Origin: Acetoanaerobium sticklandii
GTDB taxonomy: Bacteria > Bacillota > Clostridia > Peptostreptococcales > Filifactoraceae
Assembly (NCBI RefSeq): GCF_000196455.1
Contig: NC_014614.1
Location: forward strand, 572,501 to 636,500
Direction of reading: 5' to 3'
Length of the DNA stretch: 64,000 nucleotides
The first letter of the stretch is position 1. Each line of letters opens with the position of its first letter. The position numbers and the translations under genes were made by a program. A model generated the notes under the pieces. That model saw only the letters and a program-made list of their open reading frames with translations, did no database searches and was not told the DNA's origin. Positions 1-10,350 of the stretch are shown piece by piece.

Positions 1-2166
<2,166 letters not shown>

Positions 2167-2223
2167 CTTAGGATTATGATATGCAGTTTTTAGTGTGCAA
2201 GGCATTTTTTATTGTAAAAAAAT

Positions 2224-2298
2224 GGCCCCTTGGTCAAGCGGTCAAGACACCGCCCTTTCACGGCGGTAACAGGGGTTCGATTCCCCTAGGGGTCACCA
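2224..2298 (+). tRNA. tRNA-Glu (TTC)
   Basis: Cloverleaf with acceptor GGCCCCT pairing AGGGGTC, anticodon loop CTTTCAC on a CCGCC/GGCGG stem (anticodon TTC) and encoded CCA at 2296-2298. First tRNA after the 23S gene. Confidence 0.97.
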
Positions 2299-2303
2299 TT
2301 TGT

Positions 2304-2379
2304 GGGCTCATAGCTCAGCTGGGAGAGCACCTGCCTTACAAGCAGGGGGTCACAGGTTCGAGCCCTGTTGGGCCCACCA
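2304..2379 (+). tRNA. tRNA-Val (TAC)
   Basis: Acceptor GGGCTCA pairs with TGGGCCC. The anticodon loop CTTACAA on a CCTGC/GCAGG stem gives anticodon TAC. CCA is encoded at 2377-2379. Five bases separate it from tRNA-Glu, so the two are probably cotranscribed. Confidence 0.97.
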
Positions 2380-2391
2380 AACTTAATATGC

Positions 2392-2468
2392 GGTCCGGTA
2401 GTTCAGTTGGTTAGAATGCCAGCCTGTCACGCTGGAGGTCGAGGGTTCGAGCCCCTTCCGGATCGCCA
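2392..2468 (+). tRNA. tRNA-Asp (GTC)
   Basis: Acceptor GGTCCGG pairs with CCGGATC. The anticodon loop CTGTCAC on a CCAGC/GCTGG stem gives anticodon GTC. The discriminator base is G and CCA is encoded. Confidence 0.97.
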
Positions 2469-2477
2469 TTTTTATAC

Positions 2478-2562
2478 GGAGGGATTCCCGAGTGGCTAAA
2501 GGGGGCAGACTGTAAATCTGTTGGCAACGCCTTCGCTGGTTCGAATCCAGCTCCCTCCACCA
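2478..2562 (+). tRNA. tRNA-Tyr (GTA)
   Basis: Class II tRNA with the long variable arm expected of bacterial tRNA-Tyr. Acceptor GGAGGGA pairs with TCCCTCC, the anticodon loop CTGTAAA gives GTA, and CCA is encoded at 2560-2562. Confidence 0.96.
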
Positions 2563-2571
2563 AAAAATATA

Positions 2572-2600
2572 TTTACAAATGCAAGATAAAGTTGTATAAT
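2572..2600 (+). promoter_or_regulatory. Internal promoter of the tRNA array
   Basis: TTTACA (2572-2577) and TATAAT (2595-2600) are separated by exactly 17 bp, a near-consensus housekeeping promoter. It sits in the 64-bp gap between tRNA-Tyr and the first tRNA-Gly, so the last three tRNAs can be transcribed independently of the rRNA operon. Confidence 0.75.
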
Positions 2601-2626
2601 AACTTTGTTGTCAAATCACCAAAGTC

Positions 2627-2701
2627 GCGGAAGTGGCTCAGTGGTAGAGCATCGCCTTGCCAAGGCGAGGGTCGCGGGTTCGAGTCCCGTCTTCCGCTCC
2701 A
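2627..2701 (+). tRNA. tRNA-Gly (GCC)
   Basis: Acceptor GCGGAAG pairs with CTTCCGC. The anticodon loop TTGCCAA gives anticodon GCC. The discriminator is T and CCA is encoded. First tRNA behind the internal promoter. Confidence 0.97.
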
Positions 2702-2725
2702 ATACAAATTTAAAGCATTTAGCAT

Positions 2726-2799
2726 GCGGGTGTAGCTCAGTGGTAGAGCCCCTGCCTTCCAAGCAGATTGCGAGGGTTCGATTCCCTTCACCCGCTCCA
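2726..2799 (+). tRNA. tRNA-Gly (TCC)
   Basis: Acceptor GCGGGTG pairs with CACCCGC. The anticodon loop CTTCCAA gives TCC, and CCA is encoded. Together with the preceding GCC species it supplies two glycine isoacceptors. Confidence 0.97.
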
Positions 2800-2838
2800 A
2801 TTAAAACTTAATTTAAGACTTCAGCTTAGCACTGCACT

Positions 2839-2915
2839 GCGTCTGTAGCTCAGTTGGATAGAGCAGTGGCCTTCGAAGTCATGTGTCAGGGGTTCAAGTC
2901 CCTTCAGGCGCACCA
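2839..2915 (+). tRNA. tRNA-Arg (TCG)
   Basis: Acceptor GCGTCTG pairs with CAGGCGC with one G-T wobble. The anticodon loop CTTCGAA gives TCG, reading CGN codons that are rare in this AGA-rich genome. CCA is encoded at 2913-2915. Confidence 0.95.
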
Positions 2916-2930
2916 TTATAGTTCTAACAA

Positions 2931-2957
2931 AAAGACCTAAAATTTATAGGTCTTTTT
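2931..2957 (+). terminator. Rho-independent terminator of the tRNA array
   Basis: AAAGACCT (2931-2938) pairs with AGGTCTTT (2948-2955) and is followed by a T-run, directly after tRNA-Arg. Confidence 0.85.
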
Positions 2958-3066
2958 TTAATTTTTGAAAAAATCTTTACAGATTGGTTACTTCTCTTCT
3001 CTCAACTGATATAAATGATGTATACTATATATTGAAGTCGAATTTTGCCTTAAGGAGGCTATTAAC

Positions 3067-3882
3067 TTGTGGGAATTAAAAGATATAGTATTTAATATAG
3101 GAATTTTTGATGTTATAGACATTGCAATAGTTGCATATGTTTTTTATAAACTATACCAGCTTATAAAGGAAACTAGAGCAGAGCAGCTAGTTAGAGGTAT
3201 AGTAATTTTATTGCTTGCGACAAAAGCAAGTGAGATTATGCAGCTTCATGTTGTTAACTGGATACTTAAAAATACAATGACAGTGGGAATGATAGCACTT
3301 TTAATAGTATTTCAACCAGAGCTTAGAAGAGTGCTTGAATATCTAGGAAGAACTAAATTTATAATTAAACCAGCTATTGAGGATACTGAAAAAGTAGATG
3401 TTGTTGTTGAAGAGGTAGTACAGTCAATGACATCACTTGCAAGGCAAAAAATAGGAGCTCTTCTTGTTTTCGAAAGAGAAACTGGCATAAACGATATAAT
3501 TCAAACGGGAACAATGATGGATGCTAAAGTTACTAGACAGCTTCTTATAAATATTTTTATACCAAACACTCCACTTCATGATGGTGCAGCAGTTATTAGA
3601 GGTGGAAAAATTATGGCAGCCGGTTGTTTTTTACCTCTTACAGAAAATAAATTTTTGAACAAAGAACTTGGAACAAGGCACAGAGCTGGACTTGGAATTA
3701 GTGAAAGATCAGATTGTATAGCGCTTATAGTCTCAGAAGAAACTGGATTTATATCACTAGCACAAAATGGTAAGTTATATAGAGATCTTTCTGAGGAGTC
3801 ACTTAGAACCTTCCTTTTAAAAGGACTTAGAAAAGAAGAAGAGTCTAAAGGCTTTTTTAAGAAAGGCGGCATATTCAAATGA
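3067..3882 (+). CDS. cdaA: Diadenylate cyclase CdaA (c-di-AMP synthase)
   Basis: Condenses two ATP into cyclic di-AMP at the inner face of the membrane. The protein has 271 residues, the usual CdaA length, with about three N-terminal membrane helices (roughly residues 10-95) and a DAC domain behind them. The two catalytic motifs are visible: DGA at D172 (LHDGAAV) and RHR at R204-R206 (GTRHRAG). The TTG start is preferred because AAGGAGG ends eight bases upstream. It overlaps cdaR by four bases (ATGA), as is usual for the cdaA-cdaR pair. glmM, which normally completes this operon in Firmicutes, is instead about 11 kb downstream. A -10-like TATACT at 3021 could serve as promoter, but I see no good -35. 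Confidence 0.95.
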   Translation: MWELKDIVFNIGIFDVIDIAIVAYVFYKLYQLIKETRAEQLVRGIVILLLATKASEIMQLHVVNWILKNTMTVGMIALLIVFQPELRRVLEYLGRTKFIIKPAIEDTEKVDVVVEEVVQSMTSLARQKIGALLVFERETGINDIIQTGTMMDAKVTRQLLINIFIPNTPLHDGAAVIRGGKIMAAGCFLPLTENKFLNKELGTRHRAGLGISERSDCIALIVSEETGFISLAQNGKLYRDLSEESLRTFLLKGLRKEEESKGFFKKGGIFK

Positions 3883-5081
3883 AGACATTATTAAACCAAA
3901 ATTTAAAGATGAAAATATTTGCAGTAATCTTTGCTTTTTTTATGTGGATATATGTAATGGCAGAAGTTGACCCTATTATAATAAGAGATATTGATTCAGT
4001 CCCTATTAATATTACAAATATGCAAGAACTTGAGCTACTAGAGCTGACACCAGAGTATGGAACAGATTTGAATGTAAGAGTTAGCTTAAGAGGTAGAAGA
4101 TCTATTTTAAATGCTCAAATTACTAAAGGAATTAAAACCGAGGGCTTAATAAACAACCCTAAAGAAGGTCAAAATATACTTGTAGTAGATTTAAAGGATG
4201 TTGATTCCAATGTTGAGTATACTTTATATCCTTCTGATAAACAAATTAATTTAGAAAAGAAAATGGTCATTCGAAAATCGGTATCAGTAGTACAAACTGG
4301 AACTTTGCCTGAGGGCTACGAAATTAAGGAAATTAAATCAAATCCTGCTAGTATGTATATAGAAGGCCCTAAATCATTGGTAGACTCTATAACTACATTA
4401 ATGACTACTCTCGATGTTTCTAATTATGATAAGGATTTTAGCAAGAAGCTTCAAGTTATTCCTGTGGATAGAGACAATCAAGAAGTTAAAGGTGTAAGTA
4501 TAAATCAAGATACTGTATTTGTACATGCTATTGTTGTAAAAGCAAAGACGGTTCCAATTGTACTTGATATACCAAGCAGTGAAAATGACGAACTTAAGCT
4601 AAGTGGATATACGATAGACCCACCTGAAGTTGTTATAAAAGGAAAAGCTAATGTAATTGATTCAATAAAAGAAATAAAAACTGAGAAGGTTGAGCTTTTA
4701 CAGCTAGTAGAAAATCCTAATTTAAAAGTTAAACTCGTTATGCCTACAGGTGTAGAGACACAGACTCCAGAGATTACTTTAAAGTCATCTATGGAAAAAG
4801 TAATTAGTAAAGAATTTAATATATCTAAAGAAAGAATCCAAATTTCTGGAAATGGCCAACTGCCAGATATTTCTGATAATCCAGATATAAGCGATTTTAT
4901 TGCTGTGAAGATTACAACTACTGACAAAATTATGGATACAATATCGGAAAACGACATTAGGGTTTATATAAAAATGCAAGAATATGAAAATAATCCTGCA
5001 AGAGTACCTATTCACGTAGAGGTTGATGAAGAGGTCGAAAGCATTGAAACAACACCGTTGTACTTGAATTTAGAAGGGTAG
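3879..5081 (+). CDS. cdaR: YbbR-domain protein CdaR, regulator of CdaA
   Basis: Membrane-anchored extracytoplasmic protein whose family modulates CdaA activity by contact at the membrane. The 400-residue sequence has one N-terminal helix (about residues 11-28), then repeated beta-rich YbbR units with typical phrases such as LPEGYEI and GPKSLVD near residues 150-170 and a later copy around residue 245. The start overlaps the cdaA stop by four bases, indicating translational coupling. A strong hairpin over the stop codon ends the unit. The role in c-di-AMP control is from family knowledge; nothing here shows whether it activates or inhibits. Confidence 0.9.
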   Translation: MKTLLNQNLKMKIFAVIFAFFMWIYVMAEVDPIIIRDIDSVPINITNMQELELLELTPEYGTDLNVRVSLRGRRSILNAQITKGIKTEGLINNPKEGQNILVVDLKDVDSNVEYTLYPSDKQINLEKKMVIRKSVSVVQTGTLPEGYEIKEIKSNPASMYIEGPKSLVDSITTLMTTLDVSNYDKDFSKKLQVIPVDRDNQEVKGVSINQDTVFVHAIVVKAKTVPIVLDIPSSENDELKLSGYTIDPPEVVIKGKANVIDSIKEIKTEKVELLQLVENPNLKVKLVMPTGVETQTPEITLKSSMEKVISKEFNISKERIQISGNGQLPDISDNPDISDFIAVKITTTDKIMDTISENDIRVYIKMQEYENNPARVPIHVEVDEEVESIETTPLYLNLEG

Positions 5082-5118
5082 TATCCATTGGATACTGCCC
5101 TTCTCTTGAATTTTTTTT
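5072..5118 (+). terminator. Terminator after cdaAR, overlapping the cdaR stop
   Basis: Fifteen-base arms 5072-5086 and 5090-5104 pair with a single G-T wobble around a three-base loop. A run of eight T follows at 5111-5118. The left arm contains the TAG stop codon of cdaR. Confidence 0.8.
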
Positions 5119-5219
5119 GATTTATGGATATCATAGAGATATATAATTGAAAGCTGTATCAAAAATACAATCACAAAAAAATGTACAGCATATAATTTAA
5201 TAGAACTTGGAGGGGAAAT

Positions 5220-6299
5220 ATGAAGCTAATTTTAGTAATTAATCCTGGTTCCACATCTACTAAGGTGGCCCTGTTTAAAAGGACAGAAAACGTTATCCAG
5301 AATAATCTGACACATTCAGCTGAAGAAATAGCTAAGTTTGAAAGAGTATCTGATCAGCTAGAAATGCGCCAAGCTTTAATTGAAGACTGGATGAAAGAAG
5401 AAGGATACCAACTTTCGGATTTAGAAGCGGTTGTAGGCAGAGGAGGTCTTCTAAGATCTATGCCTGGAGGTACATACGAAGTAACTTCAAAGATGAAAGA
5501 GGATTTGATTGCTGCTCACAGAGGAGAACATGCATCGAATTTAGGAGGATTAATTGCAGACAAAATAGCTGAAAAAGCTGGAGTGAAAAGCTATATAGTT
5601 GACCCTGTAGCTGTTGATGAATTTGAAGATATAGCTAGAATTTCAGGAATACCTCAAATTGAGAGGATTTCTTTAGGACATGCACTAAATGTTAAAGCAG
5701 TAGGAAGAAGAGCTGCTAAAGAGCTAGGAAAAGGTTTAGACGAGGTAAATTTAATTGTAGCTCATATAGGTGGAGGAATTTCAATTTGCCCACTTAGAAA
5801 AGGTAAAGCAATAGACTATAACAATGCCAATGAGATGGGACCATTTTCACCAGAAAGAACTGGGGGACTTCCATGTGGTGATTTAGTAAAGCTGTGCTTC
5901 TCAGGAAAGTATACATTAGCTGAAATGAAGAAGAAAATAAGTGGTAAGGGAGGCCTTGTTGCTTATCTTGGCACTAATGATGCACGAGAAGTACAAAAGC
6001 TGATAGATGCAGGAGATGAAAAGGCAAAGCTAATTTTTTCAGCTATGGCTTATCAGATAGCAAAGGAAATTGGTCAGATGGCTACAGTTCTAAAAGGAGA
6101 AGTTGATGCAATAGTTATGACTGGTGGAGTTTCTTACTCTGAGAATCTAACAAATCAAGTTAAAGAAATGGTTTCTTTTATAGCTCCATATATGGTTATT
6201 CCTGGCGAAGATGAAATGCTAGCACTAGCTGAAGGAACTGTAAGGGTTTTAAATAGTGAAGAAAAGGCAAAGATTTATGAAAATGAGGTGAAATTTTAG
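5220..6299 (+). CDS. buk: Butyrate kinase family acyl kinase, copy 1 (divergent)
   Basis: Acetokinase-superfamily enzyme making ATP from an acyl phosphate and ADP. The 359-residue length and motifs NPGSTSTK (residues 8-15), GRGG, GPFSPERTGG and TGGVSYSE are those of butyrate/branched-chain fatty acid kinases. Start: ATG with GGAGGGG just upstream. The stop is immediately followed by ptb. Compared with the second copy at 7241, the active-site stretch is altered: GGGISICPLRKG replaces GGGVSVGAHEKG, the following loop is one residue shorter, and PCGDL replaces PVGDL. These changes could alter acyl specificity; that is inference. Alternative name: branched-chain fatty acid kinase. Confidence 0.9.
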   Translation: MKLILVINPGSTSTKVALFKRTENVIQNNLTHSAEEIAKFERVSDQLEMRQALIEDWMKEEGYQLSDLEAVVGRGGLLRSMPGGTYEVTSKMKEDLIAAHRGEHASNLGGLIADKIAEKAGVKSYIVDPVAVDEFEDIARISGIPQIERISLGHALNVKAVGRRAAKELGKGLDEVNLIVAHIGGGISICPLRKGKAIDYNNANEMGPFSPERTGGLPCGDLVKLCFSGKYTLAEMKKKISGKGGLVAYLGTNDAREVQKLIDAGDEKAKLIFSAMAYQIAKEIGQMATVLKGEVDAIVMTGGVSYSENLTNQVKEMVSFIAPYMVIPGEDEMLALAEGTVRVLNSEEKAKIYENEVKF

Positions 6300-7205
6300 A
6301 TGAAAAATTTTAATGAAATTATAGCATTTGCTAAAGAAAGAGGTCCAAAGACTATTTCAGTAGCCTGTGCTCAAGATAAAGAAGTACTTTTAGCAGTTGA
6401 AGCTGCAAGAAAAGAAGGTATAGCAAAAGCTATATTAGTAGGTGATGAAGTTAAAATAGCTGAAATAGCTGAGACTTTAAATATAGCTTTATCAGATTAT
6501 GAAGTAGTAAATGAGCCTGACCTTACTAATGCCTGTCTAAAAGCAGTAGAGCTAGTTTCAAATGGAGTAGCAGATATAGTTATGAAAGGTCTAGTTGATA
6601 CATCTATTATTTTAAAGGCTGTGCTTAATAAGGAAATTGGACTTAGAACTGGACTTCCACTTAGCCACGTTGCTGTATTTAAAATAGATGGATATGAAAG
6701 ATTATTCTTTGTTACAGATGCGGCTATGACACTGAGCCCAGATTTAATGACAAAGAAGCAAATTCTTGAAAACGCTGTTTCATTAGCTCATGCCTTAGAT
6801 ATTGAAGAGCCAAAGGTTGCAGTGCTTTGCGCTAAGGAAAAAACAGATGAAAAGATGCCATGTACAATAGATGCATTTAAGTTAGAAGAAATGCAAAAAA
6901 ACGGAGAAATAAAAGGTTGCTTAGTTGGAGGACCATTTGCACTTGATAATGCAGTATCTGAAGAAGCGGCAAAGCATAAAGGAATGACTCATCCAATTGG
7001 AGGAAAAGCTGATATTCTTTTAGTTCCAAATATTGAATCAGGAAATATTTTATATAAATCACTAGTATTCTTTGCAAAAGGTGAAAACGCAGGACTAATT
7101 GTTGGAGCAAAAGCACCTATTGTATTAACTTCAAGAGCTGACAGCGATATTACTAAGCTAAATTCTATTGCACTTGCTGTACTTGCAGCTAGCAAGCAAA
7201 ACTAA
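6300..7205 (+). CDS. ptb: Phosphate butyryltransferase
   Basis: Converts butyryl- or branched acyl-CoA plus phosphate into acyl phosphate and CoA, feeding the flanking kinases. At 301 residues it matches the phosphate acetyl/butyryl transferase family. Visible family phrases are MKGLVDTS, the GLRTGLPLSHVAVF segment, VTDAAM and SRADS near the C-terminus. The ATG directly abuts the buk stop codon, with GAGGTG upstream inside the end of buk, so the two are translationally coupled. Lying between two kinases and upstream of a 2-oxoacid:ferredoxin oxidoreductase, it probably handles isobutyryl-, isovaleryl- or 2-methylbutyryl-CoA as well as butyryl-CoA. Confidence 0.93.
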   Translation: MKNFNEIIAFAKERGPKTISVACAQDKEVLLAVEAARKEGIAKAILVGDEVKIAEIAETLNIALSDYEVVNEPDLTNACLKAVELVSNGVADIVMKGLVDTSIILKAVLNKEIGLRTGLPLSHVAVFKIDGYERLFFVTDAAMTLSPDLMTKKQILENAVSLAHALDIEEPKVAVLCAKEKTDEKMPCTIDAFKLEEMQKNGEIKGCLVGGPFALDNAVSEEAAKHKGMTHPIGGKADILLVPNIESGNILYKSLVFFAKGENAGLIVGAKAPIVLTSRADSDITKLNSIALAVLAASKQN

Positions 7206-7240
7206 TTTTAGAAATATAAAATAAAACTTTGGAGGGAACT

Positions 7241-8317
7241 ATGAGCACTTATAAAATATTAGCTATTAATCCAGGATCTACATCAACAAAGATTGCTGTA
7301 TATGAAAATGAAACACAAATAATGGAAAAAACTCTAAGACATTCTACAGAAGAAATCAATAAATACGAGAAAATCTTTGATCAATTTGAATTTAGAAAGA
7401 ACGTTATAGTAGACGCAGTTAGTGAAGCTGGAATTGCTATTGAAGAACTAGATGCAGTAGTAGGAAGAGGAGGCCTTTTAAAGCCAATTAAAGGCGGAAC
7501 CTATGAAGTATCTGATGAACTAATTGCTGGACTTAAAGAGCCATACCTTGGAGAGCATGCTTCGAATTTAGGCGGAATCATCGCTAAAGAAATTGCTGAT
7601 GCAGCACTTGCTCCTTCATTTATAGTTGACCCAGTAGTAGTTGATGAAATGAATGATGTAGCTAGAATTTCAGGTATGCCAGAAATTCCTAGATTCTCAA
7701 TATTCCATGCACTAAATCAAAAAGCTACAGCTAGAAGATTTGCTAGTGAAATTGGAAAATCATATGAAGACATAAATGTAATCGTAGCTCATATGGGCGG
7801 AGGAGTATCTGTAGGAGCTCATGAAAAAGGAAGAGTTATAGATGTAAATAATGCTCTAGACGGAGAAGGACCATTTTCACCAGAAAGAGCTGGAGGACTT
7901 CCAGTTGGAGATTTAGCTAAGCTATGCTTTAGTGGGAAATATACACATGCACAAATCAAGAAGCTATTAAAAGGCGAAGGCGGAATAGTAGCTTATTTAG
8001 GAACAAATGATGCTAGAGATGTTGAAAAGATGATAGCTGAAGGCGACGAAAAGGCTAAACTAATCTACGAAGCTATGGCTTACCAAGTTGCAAAGGAAAT
8101 AGGTTCATGCGCTACTGTACTTAAAGGTAAGGTAGATGCAATTATCCTTACTGGAGGAATTGCATATTCTGAAATGATAACTACATGGATTAAGGAAAGA
8201 GTATCATTTATAGCTGATGTAAAAATATATGCTGGTGAGGATGAAATGTCAGCTCTAGCTCAAGGAGCACTTCGTGTTCTTCGTGAGGAAGAGAAACCAC
8301 AAAGATATGAGGCTTAA
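7241..8317 (+). CDS. buk: Butyrate kinase, copy 2 (canonical)
   Basis: Second acyl kinase, 358 residues, with the standard motifs: NPGSTSTK near the N-terminus, GGGVSVGAHEKG, NALDGEGPFSPERAGG and TGGIAYSE. I take the ATG at 7241 rather than the in-frame TTG at 7229, because GGAGGG (7231-7236) sits between them as the ribosome site. It follows ptb by 35 bases. The residues match textbook butyrate kinases better than copy 1. Having two kinases around one transferase suggests a division of labour between straight and branched acyl phosphates, or between expression conditions; the sequence alone cannot decide. Confidence 0.93.
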   Translation: MSTYKILAINPGSTSTKIAVYENETQIMEKTLRHSTEEINKYEKIFDQFEFRKNVIVDAVSEAGIAIEELDAVVGRGGLLKPIKGGTYEVSDELIAGLKEPYLGEHASNLGGIIAKEIADAALAPSFIVDPVVVDEMNDVARISGMPEIPRFSIFHALNQKATARRFASEIGKSYEDINVIVAHMGGGVSVGAHEKGRVIDVNNALDGEGPFSPERAGGLPVGDLAKLCFSGKYTHAQIKKLLKGEGGIVAYLGTNDARDVEKMIAEGDEKAKLIYEAMAYQVAKEIGSCATVLKGKVDAIILTGGIAYSEMITTWIKERVSFIADVKIYAGEDEMSALAQGALRVLREEEKPQRYEA

Positions 8318-8319
8318 AT

Positions 8320-8997
8320 ATGTTTATTAACGATAAAAGGATTAGAATTATCATAGGACACTATGGCAGTGGCAAAACTGAGTTTTCAGTGAATTATGCT
8401 ATGAAGCTAAAGCAAGCTACTGCTAGTAAAGTTGCTATAGCTGACCTTGATATAGTAAATGTTTATTTTAGATCTAGAGAAAAGCAGGTTATGCTTGAAG
8501 AGCAAGGCATAAAAGTAATTGCTAGCTCTATAGCAGGAAATGCTCTTGACTTACCTGCTGTGGCTGCTGATATAATAACGCCTTTAGAGGACAAAACCTA
8601 TGAATACGTAATAGATGTAGGAGGAGACTCTGTAGGAGCAAGAGTGCTTGGCAGATTCAAAAATTACATTGAAGATGGTGACTATGACATGTTCATGGTT
8701 GTAAATGCAAATAGAGAGCAGACCATGGATTTAGAAGGAATCAAAAGGCACAAGGAAACTATAGAGGCAACAAGTAGGCTCAAAGTGACAGGTTTTATAA
8801 ACAACACTCATCTTATCAGAGAAACAACTCTTGAAGATGTACTTAAAGGGGACAAGCTTTTAAAAGAAGCATCCAAAGAACTTGGCATTCCTATCCGCTA
8901 CGTTTCTGCTATGTCACATATAGCTAGTCAAATACCAGATGAGGTTTCAGGCGAAATCTTAGCACTGGATTTGATTATGAGAGATCAGTGGATGTAA
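8320..8997 (+). CDS. P-loop NTPase of the ParA/MinD/CobQ type, unknown role
   Basis: A 225-residue cytoplasmic ATPase. The N-terminal Walker A is GHYGSGKTE (residues 13-21), followed by ADLDIVNVYFRSRE, reminiscent of a deviant Walker motif II, and by VIDVGGDSVGARVLGRF as a Walker B-like segment. No membrane or metal-binding segment is seen. It starts two bases after the buk2 stop and lies 61 bases before the ferredoxin subunit of the 2-oxoacid oxidoreductase, inside the fermentation cluster. A role in assembling or activating the oxidoreductase, analogous to MinD-like metallocluster carriers, is possible but unproven. I cannot assign a named family. Confidence 0.7.
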   Translation: MFINDKRIRIIIGHYGSGKTEFSVNYAMKLKQATASKVAIADLDIVNVYFRSREKQVMLEEQGIKVIASSIAGNALDLPAVAADIITPLEDKTYEYVIDVGGDSVGARVLGRFKNYIEDGDYDMFMVVNANREQTMDLEGIKRHKETIEATSRLKVTGFINNTHLIRETTLEDVLKGDKLLKEASKELGIPIRYVSAMSHIASQIPDEVSGEILALDLIMRDQWM

Positions 8998-9058
8998 AGC
9001 AATATAGTATTAATATAATTTCTGCCTAGCAGAACAACGCTTAAAGGAGGATATATAA

Positions 9059-9277
9059 ATGGCTAAAGGTAAGGTGTATTTTGATCAAGATCGCTGTAAA
9101 GGTTGCGAGCTTTGTACTACAGCATGCCCGGTAAAAATAGTAGTTATGGACAAAACACAAATCAACATAAAAGGGTACCATCCAGCAACTGTACTAGAGA
9201 TGGATAAATGTATAGGATGTGCTAACTGTGCAACTATGTGTCCAGATTATGTAATTACTGTAGAGAGAGAACAATAA
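9059..9277 (+). CDS. vorD: 2-oxoacid:ferredoxin oxidoreductase, ferredoxin-like delta subunit
   Basis: A 72-residue subunit carrying two [4Fe-4S] clusters. Two CxxCxxCxxxC motifs are plain: CKGCELCTTACP and CIGCANCATMCP. It passes electrons from the thiamine-diphosphate subunit to external ferredoxin. Start: ATG after AAAGGAGG. It is first of a D-B-A-C set with gaps of only a few bases. The delta-first order and small size match the VOR/KOR four-subunit type. The substrate (2-oxoisovalerate versus 2-oxoglutarate) cannot be read from this subunit. Confidence 0.9.
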   Translation: MAKGKVYFDQDRCKGCELCTTACPVKIVVMDKTQINIKGYHPATVLEMDKCIGCANCATMCPDYVITVEREQ

Positions 9278-9294
9278 AAAGGAGGATACTATAA

Positions 9295-10350
9295 ATGGCT
9301 AAAGTACTTATGAAGGGTAATGAAGCAGTAGCAAAGGCAGCTATCGAGGCTGGATGTAAATACTTCTTCGGATATCCTATTACACCACAAAATGAGATTC
9401 CAGAGTATATGGCTAGAGAGATGCCAAAAGTTGGAGGAGTTTTTTTACAAGCGGAGTCAGAAGTTGCAGCTATAAATATGGTTTATGGAGCAGCAGGAGC
9501 AGGAGCTAGAGTTATGACTTCTTCTTCATCTCCAGGAATCGCCTTAAAACAAGAAGGTATATCATACATAGCAGGTGCAGAGCTTCCAGCAGTAATCGTA
9601 AACATGATGAGAGGAGGCCCTGGACTAGGAGGAATCCAACCATCACAGGCTGACTATTTCATGTCGACTCGTGGAGGCGGAAATGGTGACTACAGACATA
9701 TAGTATATGCTCCAGCAACTATTCAAGAAGCTGTAGATATGACTATGGAAGCATTTGAAGTAGCTGACTACTACAGAATGCCAGTAATGGTAGTAGGAGA
9801 CGGTATGATAGGACAGATGATGGAGCCAGTTGAGTTTAATCCTCCAGCAAAAAGAGAGCTTCAGGAAAAAACTTGGGCATCTGTTGGAACTAAAGGCTTA
9901 AGAAAGCCTAACGTAATCAACTCACTTTATCTTGAAGCTCAAGAGCTAGAAGATCACAACATTCGTCTTGAGAAGAAATATGAAGAAATTATAGAAAAAG
10001 AAGCTAGATGGGAAAACTACAAAATTGAAGATGCAGATATTATCCTTGTAGCTTATGGAACAACTGCTCGTATTGCGAAAAATGCAGCTGAAGACCTTAG
10101 AAAAGAAGGAATCAAAGCTGGTGTAATTCGCCCTATGACATTATGGCCATTCCCTAATAAAGCATTCGAAAACTTAAATTGTAAAGCTCTTCTAACTGTT
10201 GAGATGTCAATGGGACAAATGATAGAAGATGTAAAAACAGCTGTTGAGTTCAAACTTCCAGTTCACTTTGTAGGAAGAGTTGGAGGAATGATTCCAGAGC
10301 CTGTTATGATAGTTGATAAAGCAAGAGAGATTATGGGAGGTGTAAGATAA
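9295..10350 (+). CDS. vorB: 2-oxoacid:ferredoxin oxidoreductase, alpha subunit
   Basis: Pyruvate-ferredoxin-oxidoreductase-like domains I and II in one 351-residue chain. The family opening KGNEAVAKAAIEAGC is followed by FFGYPITPQNEIPEYM, and a conserved SSSSPGIALKQEGISY stretch follows. It catalyses oxidative decarboxylation of a 2-oxoacid to acyl-CoA together with the beta subunit. Linkage to buk-ptb-buk favours branched-chain 2-oxoacids from valine, leucine and isoleucine; a 2-oxoglutarate enzyme (korA) is the alternative. Start: ATG behind AGGAGG. Its TAA overlaps the ATG of the beta gene by one base. Confidence 0.88.
   Translation: MAKVLMKGNEAVAKAAIEAGCKYFFGYPITPQNEIPEYMAREMPKVGGVFLQAESEVAAINMVYGAAGAGARVMTSSSSPGIALKQEGISYIAGAELPAVIVNMMRGGPGLGGIQPSQADYFMSTRGGGNGDYRHIVYAPATIQEAVDMTMEAFEVADYYRMPVMVVGDGMIGQMMEPVEFNPPAKRELQEKTWASVGTKGLRKPNVINSLYLEAQELEDHNIRLEKKYEEIIEKEARWENYKIEDADIILVAYGTTARIAKNAAEDLRKEGIKAGVIRPMTLWPFPNKAFENLNCKALLTVEMSMGQMIEDVKTAVEFKLPVHFVGRVGGMIPEPVMIVDKAREIMGGVR

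Noticed and set aside
5121..5219. Sigma-54 or CodY-type promoter before the buk cluster
   Set aside because: No TGGCAC-N5-TTGCA motif is present; only a TATAAT at 5191-5196 with no convincing -35 partner.
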